DNA from: JAJXZP01 sp963787185
GTDB lineage: Bacteria; Spirochaetota; Spirochaetia; Treponematales; Rectinemataceae
Assembly (NCBI GenBank): GCA_963787185.1
Contig: CAWBCC010000012.1
Span: forward strand, 124,001-188,000
DNA: 64,000 nucleotides
Reading direction: 5' to 3'
Both the position numbers and the translations under genes were made by a program. Shown here piece after piece: positions 8,270 to 16,282 of this stretch. The number at the start of each line of letters is the position of its first letter. Positions within the stretch are counted from its first letter, which is position 1. The notes beneath the pieces are model-generated. The model made no database searches. It had not been told where the DNA came from and saw only the letters and a list, made by a program, of their open reading frames with translations.

Positions 8270-9355
8270 ATGCCAGCGATCGGTATTCAAAAAGTCCGGG
8301 ATTCCAGGTCCGCATCGGACAAGGCCCTCGATCTCTTGCCCGGACTTGTCGTCGTCGCGATAGTCACGACGGCGGCCATACTTCTTCAAGGGACGGATCT
8401 GTTCGCGCACAAGCTGCCCATGAGCTCGCTGATCCTCGCGATCCTGATCGGCATAGCCGGCGGCAATCTCGTTCCGCTGCCCGTCTCGACGCGTTCGGGC
8501 ATCAAGTTCGCCGCCAAGCGCATACTGAGACTCGCGATCATCTTTCTGGGGTTCAAACTGAGCATCGGTCAGATCGTCGGCATCGGCCCCGAGGCGGCGG
8601 CATCGGCCTTCCTGGGATCGAGTTCGGCGATTTTGTTCACTCTCTGGCTCGGGCGGCGCATGGGCATACCGACGAAGCGGGCCCTGCTTCTCGGCACCGG
8701 CATAGCCGTGTGCGGCGCGGCGGCGGTCGCGGCCGTCGACGGCGTCATCGGAGCCGAGGAAGAGGACGCCGCCTTCGGCATCAGCGCGGTCACTCTTTTC
8801 GGGACGATATACATATTCCTCTACCCCGCGATCCGGCTGCTCACGGGCATGCCCGACCTGTTCTACGCCCTGTGGACCGGCAGCTCGGTGCATGAGGTCG
8901 CCCAGGTGGCCGCGGCCAGCGCAGTGCTCTCCGATCCATTCCGGGGAATCGCGGCGACGGTCAAGATGATCCGCGTTCTGTTCATCGTTCCTCTCACCCT
9001 CATCCTTTCATTTGTCCCCTGGGGCAATGCCGCCGAAGCGGAGTATCCGGAAACCGCGCCGGCGTCGAAGCCGCGAACCTCCGGCAAGGGCGTGAGTGTC
9101 CCTTGGTTCGCGCTTCTGTTTTTTGCCGCCGTGCTGGTCAATTCCTTCGTTCCCATGCCTGGAGCGACCCACGCAGGCCTCGCCGGCTTCGATACGTGGA
9201 TCATGACGGCGGCCATGGCCGGACTGGGCCTGGACATACGATTCCGTGCGCTGGCCAAGATCGGCATCAAGGCGGCCCTGCTCGGAGCCGTTTCCTCCGT
9301 GTTTCTCTCCGTTGTGAGCGCGACGGCGATCTATCTTCTCGGGATTCATCAGTAA
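8270..9355 (+). CDS. YeiH-family putative sulfate/anion exporter
   Basis: Integral membrane protein of 361 aa from the UPF0324/YeiH family (predicted ~10-11 transmembrane segments). Family motifs are present: ILRLAIIFLGFKLSIGQI, GTGIAVCGAAAVAAV near residue 140, GSSVHEVAQVAAA, and near the end AAMAGLGLDIRF. The ATG at 8270 has AGGAGG nine bases upstream; in-frame sequence before this lacks a ribosome site and crosses the LysR operator. The linked CysB-like LysR regulator suggests the pair responds to a sulfur- or nitrogen-containing anion such as sulfite or taurine breakdown products, which is inference. Confidence 0.9.
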   Translation: MPAIGIQKVRDSRSASDKALDLLPGLVVVAIVTTAAILLQGTDLFAHKLPMSSLILAILIGIAGGNLVPLPVSTRSGIKFAAKRILRLAIIFLGFKLSIGQIVGIGPEAAASAFLGSSSAILFTLWLGRRMGIPTKRALLLGTGIAVCGAAAVAAVDGVIGAEEEDAAFGISAVTLFGTIYIFLYPAIRLLTGMPDLFYALWTGSSVHEVAQVAAASAVLSDPFRGIAATVKMIRVLFIVPLTLILSFVPWGNAAEAEYPETAPASKPRTSGKGVSVPWFALLFFAAVLVNSFVPMPGATHAGLAGFDTWIMTAAMAGLGLDIRFRALAKIGIKAALLGAVSSVFLSVVSATAIYLLGIHQ

Positions 9356-9374
9356 GACTCGACATCAGGGCAAT

Positions 9375-9412
9375 AAAAAACGGTATGCCTGGACGTCTGA
9401 TAGCATACCGTT
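9375..9412 (-). terminator. Rho-independent terminator facing the VapBC-like module
   Basis: A 10-bp stem AACGGTATGC / GCATACCGTT with a 14-base loop is followed on the minus strand by a T-run (9375-9378 plus two in the stem). It sits between the exporter stop (9355) and vapC stop (9547), and would end minus-strand transcription. A second hairpin (9514-9542, CTGC-GACAAGCT / AGCTTGTC-GCAG) lies closer to vapC but lacks a T-tract. Confidence 0.6.
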
Positions 9413-9546
9413 GCAGAGGTTTCCCTCTAAGAGATTTTCGGCTTGTGAGAGAAAAACCTTTACGGACTGTTTCGGAGCTTTTCGATCAAGGACTTCCTGC
9501 GCAATCTAACAGGCTGCTGACAAGCTTCGAGCTTGTCGGCAGTCCG

Positions 9547-9984
9547 CTATGGCCGGCTCTGGAAGTCGGCGAGCGGCGTCCCGAAGCCCAGGATATTCGC
9601 GCAGCGATTCATCGTCAGATCGTGGGAGAAAACGAGCAGTGTTTCCTCGGGGGCGCTATCGAAGAAGGATATTGCCGATGCGAGATGGAGTGCATCGAGC
9701 ATCTTTACGCTCACCGGGAAGGCTCCCATTGCACGTTTCTTGACACCGACCGTCATCGCTATGAGGCTGAGTCCGCGAATGATCTTGTCGAGGCGTTCCA
9801 TTGCGACGACTAGGTCATTGTCGTCAAGCTGGCCTTCCATGCGGTAGCGTTGAATCACTCGTCGGCATTCGATTTCCATTATCTCGCTCGATATGACTTT
9901 GTCGCATTCGAGTGCGTGCCGGATCGCGCTTTCTCCACTCAAGATATGTCGAAGAATCACGGAGGAATCGAGGTAGGCTACCAA
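9547..9984 (-). CDS. PIN-domain ribonuclease toxin, VapC-like
   Basis: 145-aa PIN domain protein, probable site-specific RNase toxin of a type II module. Acidic metal-binding residues are in place: Asp6 (AYLDSS), a Glu in EIMEIECRR near residue 37, Asp97 in KMLDALHLASA, and Asp122 in FSHDLTM. The start is a TTG overlapping the end of the antitoxin gene by seven bases, so the pair is translationally coupled. Its C-terminus (ILGFGTPLADF) is echoed by a fragment at 10331-10375, suggesting a second, lost copy. Confidence 0.82.
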   Translation of the reverse strand: MVAYLDSSVILRHILSGESAIRHALECDKVISSEIMEIECRRVIQRYRMEGQLDDNDLVVAMERLDKIIRGLSLIAMTVGVKKRAMGAFPVSVKMLDALHLASAISFFDSAPEETLLVFSHDLTMNRCANILGFGTPLADFQSRP

Positions 9985-10220
9985 GGATCGCTTCTTTCAT
10001 CCTCGAGATAGGGGAGTGGGTCCGAAGAAAGCAGGGGCGGCAGGTCCGAATACTCGTAAGGTGTCGAAGCCCTGCGAGAAATCAGCTGATCCGATTCGAA
10101 GGGTGCAAGGATCGCAACGGGTCGCCTATGGTCCAGAATGGTAAGTCGGATACCGCCCTCGACTCGCCGGAGTTCTGCACTCAGGTGACTTTTCAGGATA
10201 GAAACGGAAATGGTCTCCAT
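9978..10220 (-). CDS. Antitoxin of the VapC-like module (Phd/YefM-type)
   Basis: 80-aa protein with a Phd/YefM-like N-terminus (METISVSILKSHLSAELRRV ... LTILDHRRPVAIL), the DNA-binding part that also represses its own promoter, followed by a short acidic C-terminus expected to neutralise the PIN toxin. It starts at an ATG only six bases after a -10 box, so the message may be leaderless. No ribosome binding site precedes it. Confidence 0.8.
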   Translation of the reverse strand: METISVSILKSHLSAELRRVEGGIRLTILDHRRPVAILAPFESDQLISRRASTPYEYSDLPPLLSSDPLPYLEDERSDPW

Positions 10221-10226
10221 TGGGTC

Positions 10227-10255
10227 AATATATGACCAATATTTTTCCGCGTCAA
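10227..10255 (-). promoter_or_regulatory. Promoter and operator of the VapBC-like module, predicted leaderless
   Basis: Minus strand TTGACG (10250-10255), 17-base spacer, TATATT (10227-10232). Only six bases separate the -10 box from the antitoxin ATG, placing +1 at or next to the start codon. The element GGTCA-TATAT-TGACC overlaps the -10 box as a likely autoregulatory operator. Confidence 0.6.
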
Positions 10256-10330
10256 GGTTTTGAGCCCAATGCGCTCTGCCGCGCAGGAGGAGCTGGGCTA
10301 CAGAGCCCGCGCTCGACCATATTACCCTTC

Positions 10331-10375
10331 CGGGCCAATAGTCGGCGATCGGCGTCCCGAAGTCAGGGGCCCGGT
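10331..10375 (-). pseudogene. Fragment of a second vapC-like 3' end
   Basis: On the minus strand this stretch reads DFGTPIADYW, closely matching the C-terminus of the intact PIN toxin (GFGTPLADFQ); about 27 of 30 bases match 9560-9590. No further PIN sequence is attached. It lies between the antitoxin promoter and the cyclic-nucleotide-binding gene. Confidence 0.4.
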
Positions 10376-11608
10376 CTAGCGGAGCGAAGCGCCGTCCCTG
10401 CGCGCTTTTTCGATCTTCTGCATTTTGCGATAGTACTCCGTCTGTTTTTCGACTTCGGTGACGTCGAGGAGTGCGAGCTTGTCCTCCATGAGGCGAATCT
10501 TGCCGTTCTCGAGGAGTTTATGGATCACCAAGGTCCCCTCGTTCGAAGGCAGACCGACCATGCCGACGAGCTCTTTCGGGCCGAAATCGAAGGTATGCGA
10601 GGCGCCCGGGCGCAGCGGGACGCGGTTTTTTTCCAGCTGGATGAGCAGAGCGTCGTACATCCGTCCGAGAGGATCCGAGAGGAGCGTGTTGGCGAGCTGT
10701 TTGTAGATGAACCAGAGCCGCTCGGAAAGAAGCGTCGTGAGCCGCGTGACGATCTGAGGCTGGGTCTGCACCATGCGCTCGAAGTTGGCCTTGTTGACCG
10801 CGAGGAGGTAGGCGTCCTCGAAGGCTACCGCGTTCGCCGAGCGAGGCTTGTTTTCGAGCAGAGCCATCTCGCCGAAAATGTCGCCCGATTTGAGCACGGC
10901 GAGCAGGACCTCGTTGTTGTCGACGATTTTGGTGATCTTCACCGATCCCTTCTGGATGATGTAGAGTTCTGATCCCGGCATGCCCTCGGAGAAGACCATC
11001 GTGTCCTTGGGGTAGAAGCGGTTGAACTCCTCGGTCGAGCCGTCGAGGTACACGGCCTTCGAATAGGGTTTGATCTTGGTGAGCCTATCCTTGGCGACGT
11101 CCACGTGCTGGCCGTTCGGGCAATGCTTCAGGTACTGATAGTAGGCGTAGAAGGCTTGGTTGTACTGATTCTGGCGCACGTAGTACTCGGCCACGCGGAA
11201 GAGATGCGAGGGATCGGCCTCGGCGGTGTTCTTGAGAGTGAGCCGCGTCAGGGCCTCGTCGAGATAGCGCATGCGCTTGGAAAAGGCCATGATGATCTTC
11301 ATGGCCACGGGAGTGTTCTTTTCGATGAGAAGGCCGTATTGATCCCGGTGCACCGAGATGAGGGTGCAATCAGTCATTGCCTGGGCGGTTTCGATGTGGC
11401 TGTGATTGGACATCGTGGACACGACGCCGAAAAAGTCTCCCGGGCCGAGGACGTTCCCGCCTTCCTCCTCGACGACCTCGACCTCTTTGGCAATCCTGAC
11501 CTTGCCGGAGCGGATGATGAAGAAGCGGTCTGCGCTATGTTTGCCTTCGACGATGATGTACGAGTCTTTTTTGAAGTTGACAAACGTAAGCTGGAGCGGA
11601 CTATCCAT
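10376..11608 (-). CDS. Protein with two cyclic-nucleotide-binding domains and a Crp-like winged helix
   Basis: 410 aa. A first cNMP-binding fold spans about residues 8-110 (GPGDFFGVVSTM), a helical TPR-like linker about 145-195 (FRVAEYYVRQNQYNQAFYAY), a second cNMP fold about 205-310 with the phosphate-binding-cassette pattern GDIFGEMALLENKPRSANA, and a C-terminal winged helix 320-390 with EGTLVIHKLLENGKI. The architecture suggests a signalling or transcription factor responding to cAMP, c-di-GMP or another nucleotide. The second pocket has the GEMALL...PRSA core and looks competent; the first is less conserved and may not bind ligand. Confidence 0.82.
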   Translation of the reverse strand: MDSPLQLTFVNFKKDSYIIVEGKHSADRFFIIRSGKVRIAKEVEVVEEEGGNVLGPGDFFGVVSTMSNHSHIETAQAMTDCTLISVHRDQYGLLIEKNTPVAMKIIMAFSKRMRYLDEALTRLTLKNTAEADPSHLFRVAEYYVRQNQYNQAFYAYYQYLKHCPNGQHVDVAKDRLTKIKPYSKAVYLDGSTEEFNRFYPKDTMVFSEGMPGSELYIIQKGSVKITKIVDNNEVLLAVLKSGDIFGEMALLENKPRSANAVAFEDAYLLAVNKANFERMVQTQPQIVTRLTTLLSERLWFIYKQLANTLLSDPLGRMYDALLIQLEKNRVPLRPGASHTFDFGPKELVGMVGLPSNEGTLVIHKLLENGKIRLMEDKLALLDVTEVEKQTEYYRKMQKIEKARRDGASLR

Positions 11609-11647
11609 CCTGTTTCCTGACCCGTACCCGGGGAACTACGTGCGATA

Positions 11648-11677
11648 AGTATAGATTCGGCGTTTATGCGATGTCAA
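11648..11677 (-). promoter_or_regulatory. Strong sigma70 promoter of the cNMP-binding protein gene
   Basis: Minus strand perfect TTGACA (11672-11677), 18-base spacer, TATACT (11648-11653), about 40 bases before the ATG at 11608. Confidence 0.75.
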
Positions 11678-11697
11678 TTAAACGTCTTCGCCACGCG

Positions 11698-12981
11698 CTA
11701 GGGGAGGGGGAACCGGGCTGTGAGCCTGAGCACTTTTTCCTTTACCCCCGCGATCACCTTGTCGTCGCCCTTTGCCTTGAGGACCTCCATGATATATCCG
11801 GCGATTTCGGCCATCTCGAGGCCGCCCATGCCGCGCGTGGTGAGGGCGGGCGTTCCGACACGGATGCCCGAAGTGACGAAGGGCCCCTTCGTGTCGAAGG
11901 GGATGCCGTTTTTATTGACTGTCATATTGGCCAGGTCCAGCCATTTTTCGGCCTCCTTCCCCGTTATGCCGAGGGGCGAGAGATCCACGAGCATGAGGTG
12001 ATTGTCGGTTCCGCCCGACACTATGCGCGCGCCGCCCGCGGCCAGGGCGGAGGCCATGGTCCCGGCGTTGTCGAGGACGTGCTGCATATAGACCTTGAAG
12101 CCGGGTTCGAGCGCCTCCTTGAGAGCGACAGCCTTGCCGGCGATGACGTGCATGAGAGGTCCGCCCTGGATGCCGGGCATGATGGTGGCGTCGATGACTT
12201 CGGACCAGAGCTTGGGCTTGTCGCCCTTGGGATTCATGATGCGTTGATCGTTTTCGCCGTCCTTCCCCACGAAGATCATGCCGCCGCGGGGGCCGCGGAG
12301 GGTCTTGTGGGTGGTCGTGGTCGTAAAATGGGCGAGCTTGATGGGGCTCGGATGGAGCCCCGTCGCCACGAGACCCGCGATATGTGCCATGTCGACCATG
12401 AGGTAGGCGCCGACCTCGTCGGCGATCTTCCTGAAGCGCTCGAAGTCTATGATGCGGGCATAGGCCGAGGCGCCCGCAACGATGATCCGGGGCTGGGCCT
12501 CGCGCGCGATCCGGGCGAGCTCGTCGTAGTCTATCCTCTCGCTGTCTCTGTCGACTCCGTAGTGCACGATCTTATACATCTTGCCCGAAAAGCTCACGGG
12601 CGAGCCGTGAGTAAGGTGGCCGCCGTGCGCCAAGTCCATGCCCAAAATGGTGTCGCCCGGCTTGATGGCGGCGAAATACACGCCCATGTTGGCCTGAGAG
12701 CCGGAATGGGGCTGTACGTTGGCATGGTCGGCGCCGAACAGCTGCTTGGCTCTGTCTCGCGCCAGATTCTCGGCCATGTCGACGAACTCGCAGCCGCCGT
12801 AATAGCGCTTGCCGGGGTAGCCCTCCGCGTATTTGTTGGTGAGCACGGAGCCGACGGCCTCCAGCACGGCCCGCGAGGTGTAGTTCTCGCTCGCGATGAG
12901 TTCGAGTTTTTCGCGCTGGCGGGTGGCTTCCAACTCCATCGCCTTGAACAGTTCGGGATCCTGCTTCTCGATGTACGACAT
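11698..12981 (-). CDS. glyA: Serine hydroxymethyltransferase
   Basis: PLP enzyme interconverting serine and glycine with transfer of a one-carbon unit to tetrahydrofolate. Canonical motifs: LIASENYTS near residue 30, VQPHSGSQANMGVY near 90, VDMAHIAGLVATG near 197, and TTTTHKTLRGPRGG with PLP lysine K226. Compared with the common ~417-residue bacterial form it carries a small insertion after the GMIFVGK strand (about residues 240-268). The ATG at 12981 is supported by an upstream AAGGAGCGG. Confidence 0.96.
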   Translation of the reverse strand: MSYIEKQDPELFKAMELEATRQREKLELIASENYTSRAVLEAVGSVLTNKYAEGYPGKRYYGGCEFVDMAENLARDRAKQLFGADHANVQPHSGSQANMGVYFAAIKPGDTILGMDLAHGGHLTHGSPVSFSGKMYKIVHYGVDRDSERIDYDELARIAREAQPRIIVAGASAYARIIDFERFRKIADEVGAYLMVDMAHIAGLVATGLHPSPIKLAHFTTTTTHKTLRGPRGGMIFVGKDGENDQRIMNPKGDKPKLWSEVIDATIMPGIQGGPLMHVIAGKAVALKEALEPGFKVYMQHVLDNAGTMASALAAGGARIVSGGTDNHLMLVDLSPLGITGKEAEKWLDLANMTVNKNGIPFDTKGPFVTSGIRVGTPALTTRGMGGLEMAEIAGYIMEVLKAKGDDKVIAGVKEKVLRLTARFPLP

Positions 12982-13064
12982 GGCCGCTCCTTGGGTATTG
13001 AACGAAGAATCAAAGCGTGACCGATTCGGAAAACGGACCGCGAATGCCGCCCGCTCGCATCCTC

Positions 13065-13093
13065 AATATATAATCATATTCTCCGGGGCACAA
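13065..13093 (-). promoter_or_regulatory. Sigma70-type promoter of glyA
   Basis: Minus strand TTGTGC (13088-13093), 17-base spacer, TATATT (13065-13070). The ~80-base leader that follows was examined for a glycine riboswitch and none was seen. Confidence 0.55.
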
Positions 13094-13165
13094 GTTGGGC
13101 CGCGGCCGTGCCGATTTCGAAAAATGCAAAGCGCACTGTCGGCCGGCTTCCCGAATCGGCTCCTT

Positions 13166-13244
13166 CAGTAGAGCCATGGGCTCAGGTAGAGCCATGGGCT
13201 CAGTAGAGCCATGGGCTCAGTAGAGCCATGGGCTCAGTAGAGCC
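13166..13244. repeat. 17-bp tandem repeat overlapping the 3' end of the transglutaminase-like gene
   Basis: Four complete and one partial copy of CAGTAGAGCCATGGGCT (the second copy has one extra G). The partial copy contains the natural end of the gene (GGG CTC TAC TGA on the minus strand), so the array looks like serial duplication of the gene's last bases into downstream DNA. Each unit contains a GAGCC-ATG-GGCTC hairpin. Confidence 0.9.
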
Positions 13245-14955
13245 CCGTCACCTCTATGTCGCCCCAATATGAAGAGTAATCCTCTATGCCCTTCGTGGCT
13301 TCCTCGTAAAAACTCTGGAAGGACCAGCGGCGCTCCTTCGACATGCGGCGACCGTCCGGCGCCATGGGCGCCAGCACCGAAAAACCCCGCGAAAAGGCGA
13401 GGTGCCTGTCGTCGACATTGCCCAAATAGCGGGAACGATCGTCCCACGCCACCGACAGGCCGCCCGGCGAGGCTCCGCTTCCGAGCACCGGATCGAGCGG
13501 GACCCAGCCGAGGCCGTATATGAAGACTTCCAGCCAGTAGTGGCGGACCGCCCGTCTGTTCGGATCGATGAGATAGCCGGCGATCGGGCGCGCGGGAACG
13601 CCTGCGGCGCGGAGTATCGCGCAGGTCAGGAGGGCGTAGGAATAGGAATCGCCGCTTCGACCGACCAGGACATCCTGACAATGCGCGTGCTCCTTCAGAG
13701 GCGACCAAGTCAAGTTCTTCTCGACCCAGTCCCAGACGAGTCTGGTTTCGCGCCATGGATTGGTCTCGGCGCCGACGATGTTCCTGGCCAAGGCTTTGAT
13801 CCGCGGATCGTCGGCCGGGACGACGGAATCCGCCTTGAGGCAGTCGGCCATGAGAGCCGGAGGGTTCGAAGGCTTCTGAACAATTTTGTCGGCGCTGACC
13901 TGGGTCTCGACTGCGTACACGGTGACGAGATACGACTCTACGATCGAAAGATCGGCGCCGCTCTGGATGTCCTTGAAGCGGAACAGGGCGGTGCCTTGGT
14001 AGTCGGGGAGCAGGGGCACGGGCTCCTGGGAAAGGGTATCGTCCAGTCGCTGCGAGGCGCACTCGGAAGGGCGGGGTACCCAGAGGAAGAGCTCGTTGGG
14101 ACCGGAAACCTTGATGTCCGCGATGCTCACGCTCTGGCTGAACGAGTAACTGCGCGGTTCCTCGTAGGACTTCGTCCCCGGCGCGTCCGAGACCTGGAAG
14201 TAGACTCCATTACTGCGCCCTTTCGACGTGCTGACTGCTATAGCTCCCGACATGGCGCCGTCGGGCACTCTCACCCTGATCTCTTTATCCGACCACAGCT
14301 CGTAGCCGGCGTCGGGCTCGGTGCCTTCTATCGTGGTGGGCCCGCCCTGCGCCATCTGCGCGTTGACGCTGGAGTCGGCCGTCCAGGGGAATAGTACCCT
14401 GCCTTCTTCTCGATTCTCGCCGAAATCGAGCCCCGAGACGACGAGAAGAGATCCTATGGGACCCTGATCCGATGAAATCGAGGAGATATACGGACCCGAG
14501 CGCCCGCCCGGCTCGCCCGTGGCGCGAAGCGGCAGACGAGCCTTGTTCATGAACAGCCGGGGGTTGGAGCGGCCGTGCCGCGTGATGACGTGCACCAGAC
14601 CCGAATCGACGGCCACGGGAAAGCGCACGCGGATATCTCCGTCGCTCCACGAAAGATACGAAGAAGCAGTGGGCGCTACGCCGTCCACCTCGACGCGCGA
14701 ATCGCCGCGCTCACTGCCGAAGTTGCGTCCGACGACGGCGATCACGCTGCCGGGATCGCCTATCGCGGGTTCGAGACGCTCGATCACGGGACGCGAAAGG
14801 CCGTTTACGAGAAGGGTCGTCCCGGTCGCGATGCCGCCGGCGATCACGAGAAAAACCGCCGCGCGCCGGGCGAAGCGCGCAAGATGATGCGATTTCCGGA
14901 AGCGCGAACCCCGCGCCGCCTGTATGTCGGACGAGCGCGGAAGATCGAAGCTCAT
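13234..14955 (-). CDS. Membrane-anchored TIG/IPT-domain protein with a degenerate transglutaminase domain
   Basis: 573 aa. A basic N-terminus and one membrane segment (about 31-52) anchor the protein; two TIG/IPT Ig-like domains follow (about 57-135 and 155-255, each with PGSVIAVVGRNFG-type or GSLLVVSGLDFG strands). The C-terminal transglutaminase core spans about 385-490, with an intact histidine (H472 in HYWLEVF) and aspartate (D488 in WVPLDPV), but the nucleophile position reads GDSYSYALL (S437) instead of GDC. It is therefore probably non-catalytic. Its ATG overlaps the stop of the preceding gene by four bases (ATGA). It is last in an operon with an ECF sigma and anti-sigma pair. Confidence 0.82.
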   Translation of the reverse strand: MSFDLPRSSDIQAARGSRFRKSHHLARFARRAAVFLVIAGGIATGTTLLVNGLSRPVIERLEPAIGDPGSVIAVVGRNFGSERGDSRVEVDGVAPTASSYLSWSDGDIRVRFPVAVDSGLVHVITRHGRSNPRLFMNKARLPLRATGEPGGRSGPYISSISSDQGPIGSLLVVSGLDFGENREEGRVLFPWTADSSVNAQMAQGGPTTIEGTEPDAGYELWSDKEIRVRVPDGAMSGAIAVSTSKGRSNGVYFQVSDAPGTKSYEEPRSYSFSQSVSIADIKVSGPNELFLWVPRPSECASQRLDDTLSQEPVPLLPDYQGTALFRFKDIQSGADLSIVESYLVTVYAVETQVSADKIVQKPSNPPALMADCLKADSVVPADDPRIKALARNIVGAETNPWRETRLVWDWVEKNLTWSPLKEHAHCQDVLVGRSGDSYSYALLTCAILRAAGVPARPIAGYLIDPNRRAVRHYWLEVFIYGLGWVPLDPVLGSGASPGGLSVAWDDRSRYLGNVDDRHLAFSRGFSVLAPMAPDGRRMSKERRWSFQSFYEEATKGIEDYSSYWGDIEVTGLY

Positions 14956-15659
14956 TTACTCTTATTCTCCGCTCCTGGGAGCGCTCCCGCAGGGACGCCC
15001 TGCCCCTGCGGCGCGGCCCCGGCCGGATTCGCGCCCGCCGCATTCGTGCCGGTCGCGTTTGCCCCGGTCGTGCTCGTGCCGGCCGGATTCGCGGCCGCCG
15101 CATTCGCGCCCGTTCCATTCGCGCTGGCCGCGTTTGTCCCGACCGCGCTCGTGCCGGCCGTTCCGGAAGCGGCGGCGCCCGCCTTGGTGACGGAGATCGC
15201 TACGCGGAGCGAAGGCTTTCCCTTGGGCGCGGCTCCCAGCGGATAGAAGAAGACAGTCTCGCCGTAGGCGACATCCACCTTGTCGACTGTCGTGCGGAAG
15301 GAGAGTCCGCCGTCGTCCTTTCGGAGCCACACCTCCCCCTGAACGACGAGGGTGAGGTGGCCGCCTTCCCTGTCGAAAGGCGTCACCTGGACGAATATCA
15401 CCATATTGGAAGCGACCAGTTTGATGCCGACCGGGGTGCCAGGCACCGTCAGACCCGCGCCCTCCTCGTGCCAGGAGCTTTGTTCCAGCGCGGGCGATCC
15501 GTCTTTGTTAGCTCCCGGCGAAATGATGACAGCCTGAATCTGTATCGACATCGCCCGATCCCTGAGCGACTCGGGCAAGTCCTGGGCCCGAGCGCGCAGG
15601 GGTATCGCTACCGCGAGGCTCGCGACCGCGAACCACGCGATGGCGCGGCTTCCCGTCAC
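14952..15659 (-). CDS. Exported protein of unknown function with a low-complexity Ala/Gly/Asn/Thr tail
   Basis: 235 aa starting at a GTG that overlaps the anti-sigma stop. An N-terminal signal peptide (AWFAVASLAVAIPLRARA) is followed by a folded region of about 130 residues ending at FRTTVDKVDVAYGETVFFYP, then a tail of near-repeats such as GTNAASANGTGANAAAANPA built from a degenerate 15-base DNA unit (about 15000-15180). The N-terminal part is not recognised. Position between an anti-sigma factor and an envelope transglutaminase-like protein implies an envelope role. Confidence 0.7.
   Translation of the reverse strand: MTGSRAIAWFAVASLAVAIPLRARAQDLPESLRDRAMSIQIQAVIISPGANKDGSPALEQSSWHEEGAGLTVPGTPVGIKLVASNMVIFVQVTPFDREGGHLTLVVQGEVWLRKDDGGLSFRTTVDKVDVAYGETVFFYPLGAAPKGKPSLRVAISVTKAGAAASGTAGTSAVGTNAASANGTGANAAAANPAGTSTTGANATGTNAAGANPAGAAPQGQGVPAGALPGAENKSK
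15000..15180. repeat. Degenerate ~15-bp tandem repeats inside the exported protein gene
   Basis: Successive imperfect copies of a unit like GCCGCATTCGTGCCG encode Asn/Ala/Gly-rich pentapeptides (variants of NAAGA and GTNAA). The length is in frame, so copy number changes would alter only the tail length. Confidence 0.6.
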
Positions 15660-16282
15660 TGAGCGCCGCCCTTCGACTCCGGAGGCGGGGCGGCTACCTG
15701 CAGCACCGCGGTGCCCGAGTTGTCGAAACTGGCCCCGGAGGGGAGCCGTATGGTGAGCGCGGCCTGATCGTTCTTGGAGTCGAGGTAGCGCAGGAGATCG
15801 TCCATGTTGACGTTCTGGCTGTTCCCCGCCGCGGGAAGCTCGGCCGCGGCGGCCGTGGCCTGTATCTGCCCGAGCTGAGAGGCGGCGGCTAGGGCGGGGG
15901 CGCCGCGCCTGGAGAACGAGAAGCCGCCCGAGATTGCCAGCGCCAGCAGCGCCGCCACGACGAGGGCCGCGGCGGCGGCGGCAGGCAAGGGCAAAGCCAC
16001 CCGGCGCCGCCACAGTTCCGTGGAAGGAGCGGGTCGCTCCCCTTTTCCCCGGGCGGCGAGAGCCTCGTCGAGCCGAGACCCCATACGAGTCAGCACGGCC
16101 GACTCATCCAAGCCTTCGGCCGACAGATCCGTCGCCTGGATGCGCAGGGAAAGTGAGCGGACAGCTTCGACGACCTTCGTACAGGCGTCGCAATGTGCGA
16201 TATGACCCGCAAGTCGCCCGTTCCACGGCTCCGGTACCTCTCCGTCGACATAGGCGGAAAGCAGTTCACGGTCAGGACACAT
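15656..16282 (-). CDS. Anti-sigma factor with zinc-binding (ZAS-like) N-terminus
   Basis: 208 aa. The cytoplasmic N-terminus has the HxxxCxxC pattern (GHIAHCDACTKV, about residues 27-37) of zinc-containing anti-sigma domains that hold ECF sigma factors. A single transmembrane helix is at about 93-117, after which an Ala-rich extracytoplasmic region carries LLRYLDSKNDQAALTIRL. It starts inside the end of the sigma gene (11-base overlap) and ends overlapping the next GTG, so synthesis is coupled to sigma synthesis. Confidence 0.85.
   Translation of the reverse strand: MCPDRELLSAYVDGEVPEPWNGRLAGHIAHCDACTKVVEAVRSLSLRIQATDLSAEGLDESAVLTRMGSRLDEALAARGKGERPAPSTELWRRRVALPLPAAAAAALVVAALLALAISGGFSFSRRGAPALAAASQLGQIQATAAAAELPAAGNSQNVNMDDLLRYLDSKNDQAALTIRLPSGASFDNSGTAVLQVAAPPPESKGGAQ

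Noticed and set aside
12982..13064. Glycine riboswitch in the glyA leader
   Set aside because: The ~80-base leader lacks the conserved paired cores and is too short for a glycine aptamer tandem.
13166..13244. Short tandem array considered as a CRISPR or attachment site
   Set aside because: A 17-bp unit without spacers that contains the gene's own stop codon; it is a simple tandem duplication.
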